The notes beneath the pieces are model-generated. The model did not search any database. It saw only the letters and a program-made list of their open reading frames with translations, and was not told the DNA's origin. From Verrucomicrobiales bacterium (GTDB lineage Bacteria; Verrucomicrobiota; Verrucomicrobiia; Limisphaerales; SXQI01), in contig JAQGOX010000796.1 in NCBI GenBank assembly GCA_028293365.1, positions 1 through 8,109 on the forward strand: a stretch of 8,109 bases of DNA. The letters are read 5' to 3'. The position numbers were made by a program, and so were the translations under genes. Positions 1-7,459 of the stretch are shown here, piece after piece. How positions within the stretch are numbered: the first letter of the stretch is position 1; the number at the start of each line of letters is the position of its first letter.

Positions 1-8
1 ATAACTAG

Positions 9-848
9 TTAATCCTGATCGTATTCATCTTCGTCTTCAATTTCCCGACGGATTTGGCGCGAAATCCTCGGGCGGACAAAACCATAAACCAAATACGCGG
101 TAAAAAACAACGGGAGAACCACCGGTAGAATCTTATTGCGAAAGATCAGGAGTAAGCCACAAAAAAGCGCTCCAATCACAAGTTTGGTGAAAGGCCGGGT
201 CGATTTCAGGTCGAGTTTTTTGAACGACGGATATTTAACTTCGCTTACCATCATCATCGAAAGCAAAATCATAATCCCAGCCAGACCAAACCGCCAGATG
301 CCAGTGGCAAAATCATGCTCATCCCACCACATGAGGAACAGCGTTAAAGATGCGACCAGGCCCGCAGCCGCCGGAATCGGAAAACCGAGAAATTCGCCAC
401 TCCCACCGGTGCTGCTCATGGCGGAAAGACAATTGAATCGCGCCAATCGTAACGCTCCGCAGATCAAATAAATCGATGCGATGAACCAGCCCACTTCAGG
501 ATTAGCAACAAAGACGTCGCGCAAGACAATGCGATGAACCAAAAACGCGGGTGCGGCGCCAAAGGAAATCAGGTCGGCCAGGGAGTCGAATTCACGTCCA
601 AAAGGGCTTTCCGACCCTCCCATTCGAGCCACACGCCCATCCAACAAGTCGAAAATGCAGGCGAGGAAGATAAAAAAGAGTGCATTTTTTATCGTGTTAT
701 TAAAATTCGCGGAATGGGCATCCGCTTCCACAATCTTGGTTAGGGCCACAAACCCGCAGAAAAGGTTTCCGGCCGTCATCAGGTTCGGCAGGAAATAAAT
801 CTTCAGGCGTTGCGCGTCACCAATCACCGGCTTAGTTTCGAGGCCCAT
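9..848 (-). CDS. pssA: CDP-diacylglycerol--serine O-phosphatidyltransferase
   Basis: This integral membrane enzyme transfers a phosphatidyl group from CDP-diacylglycerol to L-serine, giving phosphatidylserine and CMP. The 279-residue product carries the complete CDP-alcohol phosphatidyltransferase signature, D-x2-D-G-x2-A-R-x8-G-x3-D-x3-D, with Asp67, Asp70, Asp88 and Asp92 as the metal and substrate ligands. Other PssA-like stretches are ALRLARFN (132-139) and SEVKYPSFK (202-210). About seven to eight hydrophobic segments span residues 22-255, and the protein ends in a very acidic tail (EIEDEDEYDQD). The ATG lies 3 bp after the psd stop codon. No Shine-Dalgarno is visible, so translation probably depends on reinitiation after psd. 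It is the second gene of a psd-pssA operon and ends in TAA near the left window edge. Length and motifs are normal for the family, so the call is firm. Confidence 0.95.
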   Translation of the reverse strand: MGLETKPVIGDAQRLKIYFLPNLMTAGNLFCGFVALTKIVEADAHSANFNNTIKNALFFIFLACIFDLLDGRVARMGGSESPFGREFDSLADLISFGAAPAFLVHRIVLRDVFVANPEVGWFIASIYLICGALRLARFNCLSAMSSTGGSGEFLGFPIPAAAGLVASLTLFLMWWDEHDFATGIWRFGLAGIMILLSMMMVSEVKYPSFKKLDLKSTRPFTKLVIGALFCGLLLIFRNKILPVVLPLFFTAYLVYGFVRPRISRQIRREIEDEDEYDQD

Positions 849-851
849 ATT

Positions 852-1538
852 TCAGCCGAGCAATGCGACGATGCTCTGACCGCCAACGACTTTATCACGC
901 AATTTGACCTGAATTGTCGCATTGAGCGGAAGGTAGATATCGGCTCGCGAACCGAACTGGATGAGCGCGATTCTTTCTCCCTTTTCCACAACATCGTTCA
1001 TTACCACCCAGGGAATAATGCGGCGCGCAATTAAACCCGCAATCAAACGGACGGAAACTTTTTCACCAGGACGATCTGTCAGATTGAAACCGACCAGCAC
1101 ATTTTCGTTATGCAAAGCCGAATCGGTCCGCATCGCATTAACGAATTGACCGGAAGTGTGTTTTAAAAAGACCACCTGCCCTGCTACCGGCGCGTTTTGC
1201 ACATGCACATCGAAAACTGAAAGAAATATGGAAACTCTTTTGCAACGTCCTCCCATGAATTGCTTTTCTTCAATTTCATCGATCACATCGACCGTTCCGT
1301 GTGCCGGAGACACCACGACGTTTTTCTCACCAGGCACAGTCGGGGTGGGATCACGAAAAAAGCTGACCGCGAAAATCGAAAAGAGGAGCCACAGAATGAC
1401 GATAATCGAAACTGCCAATTTGAGTATTGAAGCAGCCACCAGTGCGGCGCCAACTGCCACAATCAATACCAGGCCGAGAGTGATCAATATCAGCTTTGTG
1501 CCCGCCTTCCGTGCTTTCCCCCGATGTTTCATTCGCAT
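852..1538 (-). CDS. psd: Phosphatidylserine decarboxylase proenzyme, short type
   Basis: This enzyme decarboxylates phosphatidylserine to phosphatidylethanolamine at the membrane, using a pyruvoyl group made by self-cleavage. The 228-residue product is of the short (Psd-A/type II) class. It has a basic N-terminus, two hydrophobic segments (about 14-37 and 40-60), FFRDP at 60-64, FDVHV with His112, and the self-cleavage site FGS with the break expected between Gly196 and Ser197. That would give a 196-residue beta chain and a 32-residue alpha chain whose Ser197 becomes the pyruvoyl group. One oddity is that the usual SPADG motif reads SPAHG, so His80 replaces the Asp that in E. coli Psd (Asp90) forms the self-cleavage triad with His and Ser. 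The start is supported by AAGGTG 7 nt upstream and an in-frame TGA 15 nt upstream. It is the first gene of the psd-pssA operon. Confidence 0.93.
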   Translation of the reverse strand: MRMKHRGKARKAGTKLILITLGLVLIVAVGAALVAASILKLAVSIIVILWLLFSIFAVSFFRDPTPTVPGEKNVVVSPAHGTVDVIDEIEEKQFMGGRCKRVSIFLSVFDVHVQNAPVAGQVVFLKHTSGQFVNAMRTDSALHNENVLVGFNLTDRPGEKVSVRLIAGLIARRIIPWVVMNDVVEKGERIALIQFGSRADIYLPLNATIQVKLRDKVVGGQSIVALLG

Positions 1539-1659
1539 TATGCTACACCTTCATTCCTGATTTGGAAATGCGTTTAATCCAGGCGCTGCTATTTTCGTTT
1601 CGACCAACTTCGCGGTTAGGCTTTCCGATTGTCACAACCTGTTCTAGTCTCCGGTCTCA
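1539..1659. other. Divergent intergenic region
   Basis: This 121-bp gap must hold the promoters of both psd-pssA (leftward) and the giant multidomain gene (rightward). The best rightward -10 candidate is TTTAAT at 1573-1578 (5 of 6 matches to TATAAT), but its -35 at 17-bp spacing, TTCATT at 1550-1555, is poor. No convincing leftward sigma-70 pair, operator palindrome or riboswitch was seen. There is no purine-rich Shine-Dalgarno before the ATG at 1660. Confidence 0.5.
1546..1551 (-). promoter_or_regulatory. Ribosome binding site of psd
   Basis: On the minus strand this reads AAGGTG, 7 nt before the ATG at 1538. It is the only reasonable Shine-Dalgarno-like element at any of the complete genes in this window, and it supports the ATG at 1538 over the Met two codons further in. 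Confidence 0.5.
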
Positions 1660-4600
1660 ATGCGCACAAAATCTCTCCTCTTTTGTTTGCTTTTGAGTCG
1701 TATGATCAGCGCCGCGACTCCTGAACCATGGACAGACGAACGCTTGCCGGTCAGGGATGGTTTGGAACTTTGGCTCGATGCGTCGCACGAAACGGAGGCC
1801 CGGAAAGTCCATCAGCTCGCGATTTTACTTTCAGGAACTCCCGCCGATTTCTGGCATGATGGTTCCGGGCACAAACGGGATATGAGCCAACGGCTTCCCA
1901 ATGCCCGCCCGAAACTAATCGTCACCCAACAAGGAGCCTATTTCAGTTTCGACGGAAAGGACGACACCTTCGCCGCCGGAAACCTTGGGATATCGCTAAC
2001 AAATGTGAGCATCTTTTTACTCGCGGCTCCGCAGTCAAACGCTGGATTCTTCCGCGGCCTGTTCGCAATCAACCAATCGGGGCACAATGATTATACCTCC
2101 GGTCTAAATATTGATCTGGGACCGAATGGGTCGCAGAAATTCAGTTTTCTCAATTGCGAAGGCAGCGGTTTCGGAGGTGCGTCGCAATTAGTCACAACCG
2201 CATCCAATTTTGGACCATTTCATTCACTGGAAATTTTCAGCGAACCCAAATCCGTCGGCACCAGGCTTTGGATCGACGGGTCCCGGCAGGGTGAAAGAAG
2301 TCGAACCAGCTCATCGCTGGCCATGGATGAACTAACAATCGGCGCCCGTTGTTATTCCAATGGAACCGAGGCTCCCTACACGCAGGGATATCTGGACGGC
2401 GCAATCGCAGAAGTGCTTCTTTACAGTCGCATCCTTTCGGATTCGGAACGTGTATCGGTAGAGAAGTATCTTGAAGCAAAACGAAGCAAACTCCCGGCAT
2501 TAAGTCAGGCGGCCTCATCCAAACGCGAAAATCCTCTTGTTACAGTTTCCAATACACCTCCCGTGCAGATGCTGGTCCCGGGATTCACTGTGCGTGAGCT
2601 TCCTTTGAATTTGCCAAACATTAACAATGTGAAATATCGACCCGACGGCAAACTTGTCGCAAGCGGCTACAACGGTCAGATTTTCCTGTTATCCGACAGC
2701 AATAGGGATGGGCTCGAAGACAAAGCTACTCTCTTTTGGGACAAGCCAACCTTGCGCGCTCCCATTGGAATGGCATTGACTCCTCCCAATTATGCGCGCG
2801 GCGAAGGAATATTTGTCGCCGCCAAGGGAAAACTATCATTAATCGTCGATACCAATCATGACGACGTCGCGGACCAGGAAATAATAGTCGCCAGTGGATG
2901 GAAGGAGCTCGGTCATGGGGTGGATGCACTCGGTGTCGCACTCGACCGGGAGGGGAATATCTTTTTCGGATTGGGCTGCGCCAACTTTACGGACGCTTAC
3001 CTGATCGACAAGAGCAGCGGCCAATCCCGTTACGATCTAAAAAGCGAACGGGGTACCATTTTGAAGGTAAGCGCTGATTTTTCTCACCGCGAAATTCTCT
3101 GCACCGGGATTCGCTTTCCCGTTGCTCTGGCATTTACTCGCGACGGCGATCTATTCTCCACGGATCAGGAAGGAGCCACCTGGCTTCCCAACGGCAATCC
3201 ATTCGATGAACTCTTGCAGATTCAGCCCGGTCGCCATTACGGATTTCCGCCGCGACATCCGAAACACCTGCCCAGCGTAATCGACGAACCAAGTGTTTTC
3301 GATTATGGACCACAGCACCAATCGACTTGCGGTCTTAACTTCAATGAACCGGTCGACAGTGGTCCAGTTTTCGGACCCGATTGGTGGCGCGGCGATGCGT
3401 TGGTGACGGGTTACTCCCGGGGAAGACTTTATCGAACGAAATTGGTCAAAACATCAACCGGTTACGTCGCACAAAATGACACGATCGGAGTTTTGAACAT
3501 GCTAACGATCGATAACTGCGTTTCACCAAAAGGCGATCTAGTTGTGGCGGTTCACAGCGGAGCGCCCGATTGGGGTAGCGGTCCAAACGGAATTGGAAAG
3601 CTCTATAAAATTTCCTACAACGGCACCAACGCTCCGCAACCGGTACTCGCGTGGGCAGCCAGTCCGACCGAGATTAAGATCGCGTTTGACCGGCCACTCA
3701 AACTCGACCTTTTGAAAGATCTGGGAAAGCATACCGCTATCACATCGGGAAAATATATCAGCGCTGGCGATCGATTCGAATCGATCCGGCCCGGATACCA
3801 GGCCGTTCAAGATCAACTGATCGCTCCGAGAAACGATATTCCGGTTTTATCCACTGGCATCAGTCAGGACTTGCGCACCTTAATCGTTACGATTCCACCA
3901 CAAAAGCACTGGATGAACTATGCGATTACACTCCCGGGGTTAGGTCGTCCCCAAACCAACGCAAAAGGAGATTTATCGCAAAACTCCGCAATTGACCTGC
4001 AATCCGATTTGCATGGTATCGAAGCTTCATGGCAGGGAAAAAGCGAACCCTGGGCGGGATGGCTTCCTCATTTCAACCTGGCGGTCGCTCGCGATTTAAC
4101 CAGGGCCAGCGCGGAACCGGAAACTCTCTGGAGAAAACTCGCATTCGAAGGCACCCTAACTCTGCGCGCTCAACTCGACCTTTCGAACATGCTGAGGCCA
4201 GCCCTGCAACCTGGCACCCGTATTGACTACACCTGGCCTTCGGAAAAAGTGACACTGGCTTTTTCCTCCTCAGTTCCATTCAGTGCAAAAATCCCAACAA
4301 GCGAACTAAACGCGACCCGAGACGACTCAGGCCGATATAAATTGTCCTTATCACACGAACCGAAAGAAGGTCAGTGGCTGCCGCTCGAAATCCTGATCAA
4401 AACCGGGTCAACTTTGCCCGATTTCGAACTCGATTGGTTCACGAACGAAGACCCTCGCCCTCGTACCCTGCCCCTCCGTCGAATAATCCTTCCATGGGCT
4501 TCACCCGACCAACCCGGCGATACAATTAAGGATCCGAAGAGTCAGATTCCGGAACTCGCCGGGGGAAATTGGCTGCACGGTAAGCGTATTTTCTTCGGAG

Positions 4601-5766
4601 AGAAAGTCGCCTGCTATAAATGCCACCGGGTCCACGGAGAGGGAAATCAAATTGGCCCGGACCTTTCGAACCTGGTTCAACGTGATTACGGCTCAGTTCT
4701 GCGGGATATCACCGAGCCAAATGCGACCATCAATCCAGAACACATTGCCTACAATGTGGAACTCAAAAACGGTGATTTGTTGACCGGCATCATTAAAGGC
4801 GACACCGCTCAGGAAATCGTCCTGGCCGACGCATCCGGAAATCAGGTTTCATTGCGGAAAAATGAAATCGGGTCGATGAATCCCTCGACCATTTCGCTGA
4901 TGCCAGAAGGTTTGCTCAAGGGTTTGTCGGCAGAGGAATCGAAGGGTTTGCTTGCGTTCCTCCTCACATCGCCGCTCGACCCGGCTCCGCTCGAGATTAC
5001 GGGCGAACCGCCTGCACGGATGCGTGAAGAAATTAGCGCAATCACAAAGGCGACATCGCCTTCGGTGGGAAATCCAAAACCGCTGCGCATTCTTCTGGCC
5101 GCTGGGCCCAAGGATCATGGGGTGAACGAACATGATTACCCGCTCTGGCAACAACGCTGGGTGAAGCTTCTCGGACTGGCGGATGCGACTAAGGTGGATA
5201 CCGCTTTTGATTGGCCACAACCGGAACAATTTCAAAATAATGATGTCATTGTTTTCTATTCGAACAACCCCGGATGGGAAGCAAAGCACGGGGTCGAACT
5301 CGACTCATTTCTCAAACGCGGGGGTGGGGTTGTCTATCTTCACTATGCCGTCGACGGACACAATGACGCCGAAGAACTCAGCAAACGGATCGGTCTGGCC
5401 TGGCGTGGCGGAGCCGCAAAATTTCGTCACGGTGCGCTTGACCTAAAAATCCTGAATTCGCACCCGCTTGCGCACGGTTTGGGTCCATTGCACTTAATTG
5501 ATGAAAGTTACTGGCAACTCACCGGAGACCCAACGAGCATCGATCTGCTGGCGAGCGGGATCGAAGACGGCGTTCAGCAACCTCTTATCTGGACGCGGGC
5601 TCTGGGTAAAGGTCGAATTTTCGTGTCAATTCCCGGACATTATACCTGGACGTTCGATGACCCGTTATTCCGAATTCTCATTCTTCGAGGGATTGCCTGG
5701 TGCGCTGGTGAACCGGTCGATCGGCTCTCGGAACTCGCTACTATCGGAGCGCGTCTCGCGGACTAA
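1660..5766 (+). CDS. Exported LamG / PVC dehydrogenase propeller / heme c / ThuA-like fusion protein
   Basis: This 1368-residue protein is probably periplasmic or surface-attached. In order it has: a short signal peptide (1-18, likely cut after ISA); a LamG/concanavalin-like jellyroll (about 33-275, opening with DGLELWLDAS); a beta-propeller of the Pirellula/Verrucomicrobium 'membrane-bound dehydrogenase' kind (TIGR02604-like, about 305-655, opening with PGFTVRELPLNLP); about 300 residues without a firm domain call, probably Ig-like and other beta domains (660-960); a PVC-type heme c domain (TIGR02603-like, 968-1105) with CYKCH at 985-989 and a probable Met ligand in SLMPEGL (Met1081); and a ThuA-like domain (PF06283, about 1140-1350) with KDHGVNEHDYP and GGGVVYLHYA. 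The likely role is oxidation of a substrate, perhaps a carbohydrate, with electrons passed to heme; the substrate is unknown. An in-frame TAG at 1645-1647 rules out an upstream ATG, and starting at Met15 would remove the signal peptide. Arg14 makes the hydrophobic core of that signal short. Confidence 0.9.
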   Translation: MRTKSLLFCLLLSRMISAATPEPWTDERLPVRDGLELWLDASHETEARKVHQLAILLSGTPADFWHDGSGHKRDMSQRLPNARPKLIVTQQGAYFSFDGKDDTFAAGNLGISLTNVSIFLLAAPQSNAGFFRGLFAINQSGHNDYTSGLNIDLGPNGSQKFSFLNCEGSGFGGASQLVTTASNFGPFHSLEIFSEPKSVGTRLWIDGSRQGERSRTSSSLAMDELTIGARCYSNGTEAPYTQGYLDGAIAEVLLYSRILSDSERVSVEKYLEAKRSKLPALSQAASSKRENPLVTVSNTPPVQMLVPGFTVRELPLNLPNINNVKYRPDGKLVASGYNGQIFLLSDSNRDGLEDKATLFWDKPTLRAPIGMALTPPNYARGEGIFVAAKGKLSLIVDTNHDDVADQEIIVASGWKELGHGVDALGVALDREGNIFFGLGCANFTDAYLIDKSSGQSRYDLKSERGTILKVSADFSHREILCTGIRFPVALAFTRDGDLFSTDQEGATWLPNGNPFDELLQIQPGRHYGFPPRHPKHLPSVIDEPSVFDYGPQHQSTCGLNFNEPVDSGPVFGPDWWRGDALVTGYSRGRLYRTKLVKTSTGYVAQNDTIGVLNMLTIDNCVSPKGDLVVAVHSGAPDWGSGPNGIGKLYKISYNGTNAPQPVLAWAASPTEIKIAFDRPLKLDLLKDLGKHTAITSGKYISAGDRFESIRPGYQAVQDQLIAPRNDIPVLSTGISQDLRTLIVTIPPQKHWMNYAITLPGLGRPQTNAKGDLSQNSAIDLQSDLHGIEASWQGKSEPWAGWLPHFNLAVARDLTRASAEPETLWRKLAFEGTLTLRAQLDLSNMLRPALQPGTRIDYTWPSEKVTLAFSSSVPFSAKIPTSELNATRDDSGRYKLSLSHEPKEGQWLPLEILIKTGSTLPDFELDWFTNEDPRPRTLPLRRIILPWASPDQPGDTIKDPKSQIPELAGGNWLHGKRIFFGEKVACYKCHRVHGEGNQIGPDLSNLVQRDYGSVLRDITEPNATINPEHIAYNVELKNGDLLTGIIKGDTAQEIVLADASGNQVSLRKNEIGSMNPSTISLMPEGLLKGLSAEESKGLLAFLLTSPLDPAPLEITGEPPARMREEISAITKATSPSVGNPKPLRILLAAGPKDHGVNEHDYPLWQQRWVKLLGLADATKVDTAFDWPQPEQFQNNDVIVFYSNNPGWEAKHGVELDSFLKRGGGVVYLHYAVDGHNDAEELSKRIGLAWRGGAAKFRHGALDLKILNSHPLAHGLGPLHLIDESYWQLTGDPTSIDLLASGIEDGVQQPLIWTRALGKGRIFVSIPGHYTWTFDDPLFRILILRGIAWCAGEPVDRLSELATIGARLAD

Positions 5767-5797
5767 GCAACCAAAGCCGAGATTCCAAGGTCGTGAA

Positions 5798-5813
5798 AGC
5801 GGCCGGCCCCGCT
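5798..5813 (+). terminator. Possible weak terminator hairpin
   Basis: AGCGG and CCGCT form a perfect 5-bp stem around a 6-nt CCGGCC loop, 31 nt after the stop of the giant gene. The stem is GC-rich and is followed by CTCTTGT, which is only a poor T tract. It could act as a weak terminator or be chance. Confidence 0.22.
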
Positions 5814-5837
5814 CTCTTGTGGCTGGCATCGGAATGT

Positions 5838-5843
5838 GATAAA
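5838..5843 (+). promoter_or_regulatory. Possible extended -10 promoter element
   Basis: GATAAA is preceded by TGT, giving an extended -10 form (TGn then 4 of 6 consensus matches). TTGTGG lies 16 bp upstream at 5817-5822 as a weak -35. Transcription from here would start near 5850, leaving a leader of about 55 nt before the ATG at 5906 and disfavouring the GTG at 5855. The evidence is weak. Confidence 0.2.
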
Positions 5844-5905
5844 AGTAAGGGGACGTGACGGTTCGGATTGAGGGGGCTGAATCGGCGTCAACGATATTAA
5901 CGCCT

Positions 5906-6568
5906 ATGATCATTCGCGATGCCATCACAGTGCCACTCCTGGCATTCACAGACGCTGATCATTGGCGTCCCGGCATCGGCGACCCAACTTTCATGGGCTG
6001 GTTCACAGTTGTCGCCTATTTCGTTGCTATGCTTCTGTCCTGGCGGGCTGCACAAACCTCTCCATTCGAACGAGGCGGACCGTGGTTGCTTACAGGTCGC
6101 AAGTTCTGGTGGAGCATGACCGCGCTCCTCCTTTGTCTCGGAATTAACAAGCAACTCGACCTGCAAACATGGTTCACTTTAACCGGAAAAGCGATGGCGA
6201 AATCGGAAGGGTGGTACGAAAAACGCCGGGTATTTCAGGTCTTTTTCATCGCCGCGATCGCTATCGGAGGAGTTATCTCAGTGGCGGGAGTGCTCTGGAT
6301 CTTGCGATACCGACTCAAAGAATTCGGACTGGCGATGGTTGGCATCATTTTCCTGGGATGCTTCATCGTCGTGCGCGCGGCTTCATTCCATCACGTTGAT
6401 CAACTGCTTTTGGCAGAAATCGGAGGGCTTCGCATCAACTGGATTCTCGAAGTCGGCGGAATAATTTGGGTCGGATTGGCCGCCTGGCTCGCCATCAAGC
6501 GGAATCGAACGGTTCGGGCGAATGCCGGGACTGGCTTTGTCTGGGTCACGGCCGGAGACCGCTTGTAA
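5906..6568 (+). CDS. Conserved-type five-helix membrane protein, function unknown
   Basis: This 220-residue integral membrane protein (counted from the ATG at 5906) belongs to no named family I can identify. Five hydrophobic segments are visible at about 28-46, 66-82, 108-133, 139-157 and 177-197. Polar motifs lie at their edges: HWRPGIGDPT (19-28) before helix 1, NKQLDLQTWFT (81-91) after helix 2, EGWYEKRR (101-108) before helix 3, RAASFHHVD (157-165) after helix 4, and INWILE (177-182) entering helix 5. The clustered His162-His163 and the charged loops suggest a conserved function, and similar hypothetical proteins seem familiar from other bacteria, but I cannot name a role. A GTG at 5855 would add 17 residues; its AAGGGG sits only 2 nt upstream, too close for a normal Shine-Dalgarno. 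The ATG also lacks one but gives a cleaner N-terminus. It appears to be a single-gene unit converging on the methyltransferase. Confidence 0.8.
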   Translation: MIIRDAITVPLLAFTDADHWRPGIGDPTFMGWFTVVAYFVAMLLSWRAAQTSPFERGGPWLLTGRKFWWSMTALLLCLGINKQLDLQTWFTLTGKAMAKSEGWYEKRRVFQVFFIAAIAIGGVISVAGVLWILRYRLKEFGLAMVGIIFLGCFIVVRAASFHHVDQLLLAEIGGLRINWILEVGGIIWVGLAAWLAIKRNRTVRANAGTGFVWVTAGDRL

Positions 6569-6703
6569 ATCGCCGGGATGCGGAAGCGTTCCTGCCCAGA
6601 GCGAGCGTCCGGAATGTTCCATTCCTGCCGCCAGCGAGATCCTAACGAATACGCTCATTCCGATCGTGTGGCTGTACAGTTGTTTCACAGCCGCAAATAA
6701 TGA
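6569..6703. other. Convergent intergenic gap with two small inverted repeats
   Basis: This gap separates two convergent genes, so it should hold transcription stops for both. GTGGCTGT (6668-6675) and ACAGCCGC (6687-6694) can form an 8-bp stem with one G-U pair and an 11-nt loop. An AT-rich inverted repeat follows, AATAAT at 6696-6701 and ATTATT at 6707-6712 around GATCA, running into the end of the methyltransferase gene. Neither has a clear T tract on either strand. No supportable gene was seen in the gap. Confidence 0.4.
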
Positions 6704-7459
6704 TCAATTATTCCCAACATAGTCGTTGAGAATCGGGCCGTAGGTCTTTCGTTGAACGTCCGTAAGTCCGGACGCTCTCAACGCTTCGACAATACTTTGG
6801 GGCGGCACGCATTCAGCGATGGTGGCCCAATAATATTCCATGAGCGTGGCGAGATCCGGATTACTCGTATGTCGCCGAGCCAGCCACGGTACAAATTTCT
6901 GCATGTAGAGACGTAGCATTTTGAATCCTATTTGAGAGTCGGGCCGGCTGATTTCCAGAATGAGCGCGCGACCGCCCGGTTTCAGCACGCGACGAAACTC
7001 CGTGAACAACGCGGGAAGACTCTCAACATGCCGAAGCGCGTACCCCATCACCACAAAATCAAAGGACCGATCGGCGAAAGGAAGGCGTTCTCCAATGGAT
7101 TGAATCAATGAAATCGAGCGTGCTTTTTGATTTTCCAGGAGCATCCCCCGACTCGGATCCAGACCAATTAAATCAGCCGGTCGAACCCCGATTCGAAGCG
7201 CGGCTTCGGCAACCAGCCCGGTTCCAGTCGCAACATCGAGCACACGCATGCCCGCTCGCAATCCTGCCTTCTGGAGCGCCATCCGGCGATACAGCTTATC
7301 CATCCCGAAAGAGAGCACACTGCTGATCCAGTCGTAGTATTGGGCGGAGTTATCAAAAAGCCGGTTAACATAGGTCGCCCGGTTTTCAGGCTGCTGGTAG
7401 AACTCCGTCAGTGGAGCGTGAGGAGCAAGCACCGGATCATTTGGAGCAGGTGATTTCAT
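6704..7459 (-). CDS. UbiE/COQ5-like class I SAM-dependent methyltransferase
   Basis: This cytosolic methyltransferase of 251 residues uses S-adenosylmethionine. It has a UbiE-like entry (LFDNSAQYYDWISSVLSFG, 34-52), the SAM-binding loop VLDVATGTG (73-81), an acidic ribose-binding position at Asp101 (GLDPS), the GERLPFADRSFDFVV stretch (123-137) and the post-core RRVLKPGGR (156-164). The C-terminal part differs from true quinone methyltransferases: it reads MEYYWATIAECVPP (207-220) and ends in NDYVG, where UbiE/MenG normally have a YxYLPxSI-type segment and a GxxxxH-type end. With a flavin oxidoreductase directly upstream, the substrate is more likely a polyketide, aryl-polyene or resorcinol-type product than menaquinone; that is inference. 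The ATG overlaps the upstream stop as ATGA and no Shine-Dalgarno is visible, so translational coupling is likely. A menaquinone role cannot be excluded from sequence alone. Confidence 0.85.
   Translation of the reverse strand: MKSPAPNDPVLAPHAPLTEFYQQPENRATYVNRLFDNSAQYYDWISSVLSFGMDKLYRRMALQKAGLRAGMRVLDVATGTGLVAEAALRIGVRPADLIGLDPSRGMLLENQKARSISLIQSIGERLPFADRSFDFVVMGYALRHVESLPALFTEFRRVLKPGGRALILEISRPDSQIGFKMLRLYMQKFVPWLARRHTSNPDLATLMEYYWATIAECVPPQSIVEALRASGLTDVQRKTYGPILNDYVGNN

Noticed and set aside
1156..1560. 134-codon open frame on the plus strand opposite psd
   Set aside because: It lies antisense to a clear psd gene with all family motifs; its translation has no recognisable domain and is rich in Thr, Ser and Arg as expected of a shadow frame.
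1629..1634. TTGTCA as a -35 box for the giant gene
   Set aside because: At normal spacing the -10 would fall at about 1652-1657 (CGGTCT), which has no resemblance to TATAAT and almost touches the start codon.
4849..5289. 146-codon open frame on the minus strand inside the giant gene
   Set aside because: It runs antisense to the heme and ThuA regions, which are convincing protein domains, and its own translation resembles no family.
5077..5766. ThuA-like region as a separate gene fused by annotation error
   Set aside because: There is no stop codon, start signal or frame change between the heme domain and the ThuA-like domain; the frame is continuous from 1660 to 5766.
6522..6722. 66-codon open frame bridging the convergent gap
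   Set aside because: It overlaps the ends of two better-supported genes, has no ribosome binding site and shows no domain; its translation looks like frame-shifted coding plus spacer sequence.
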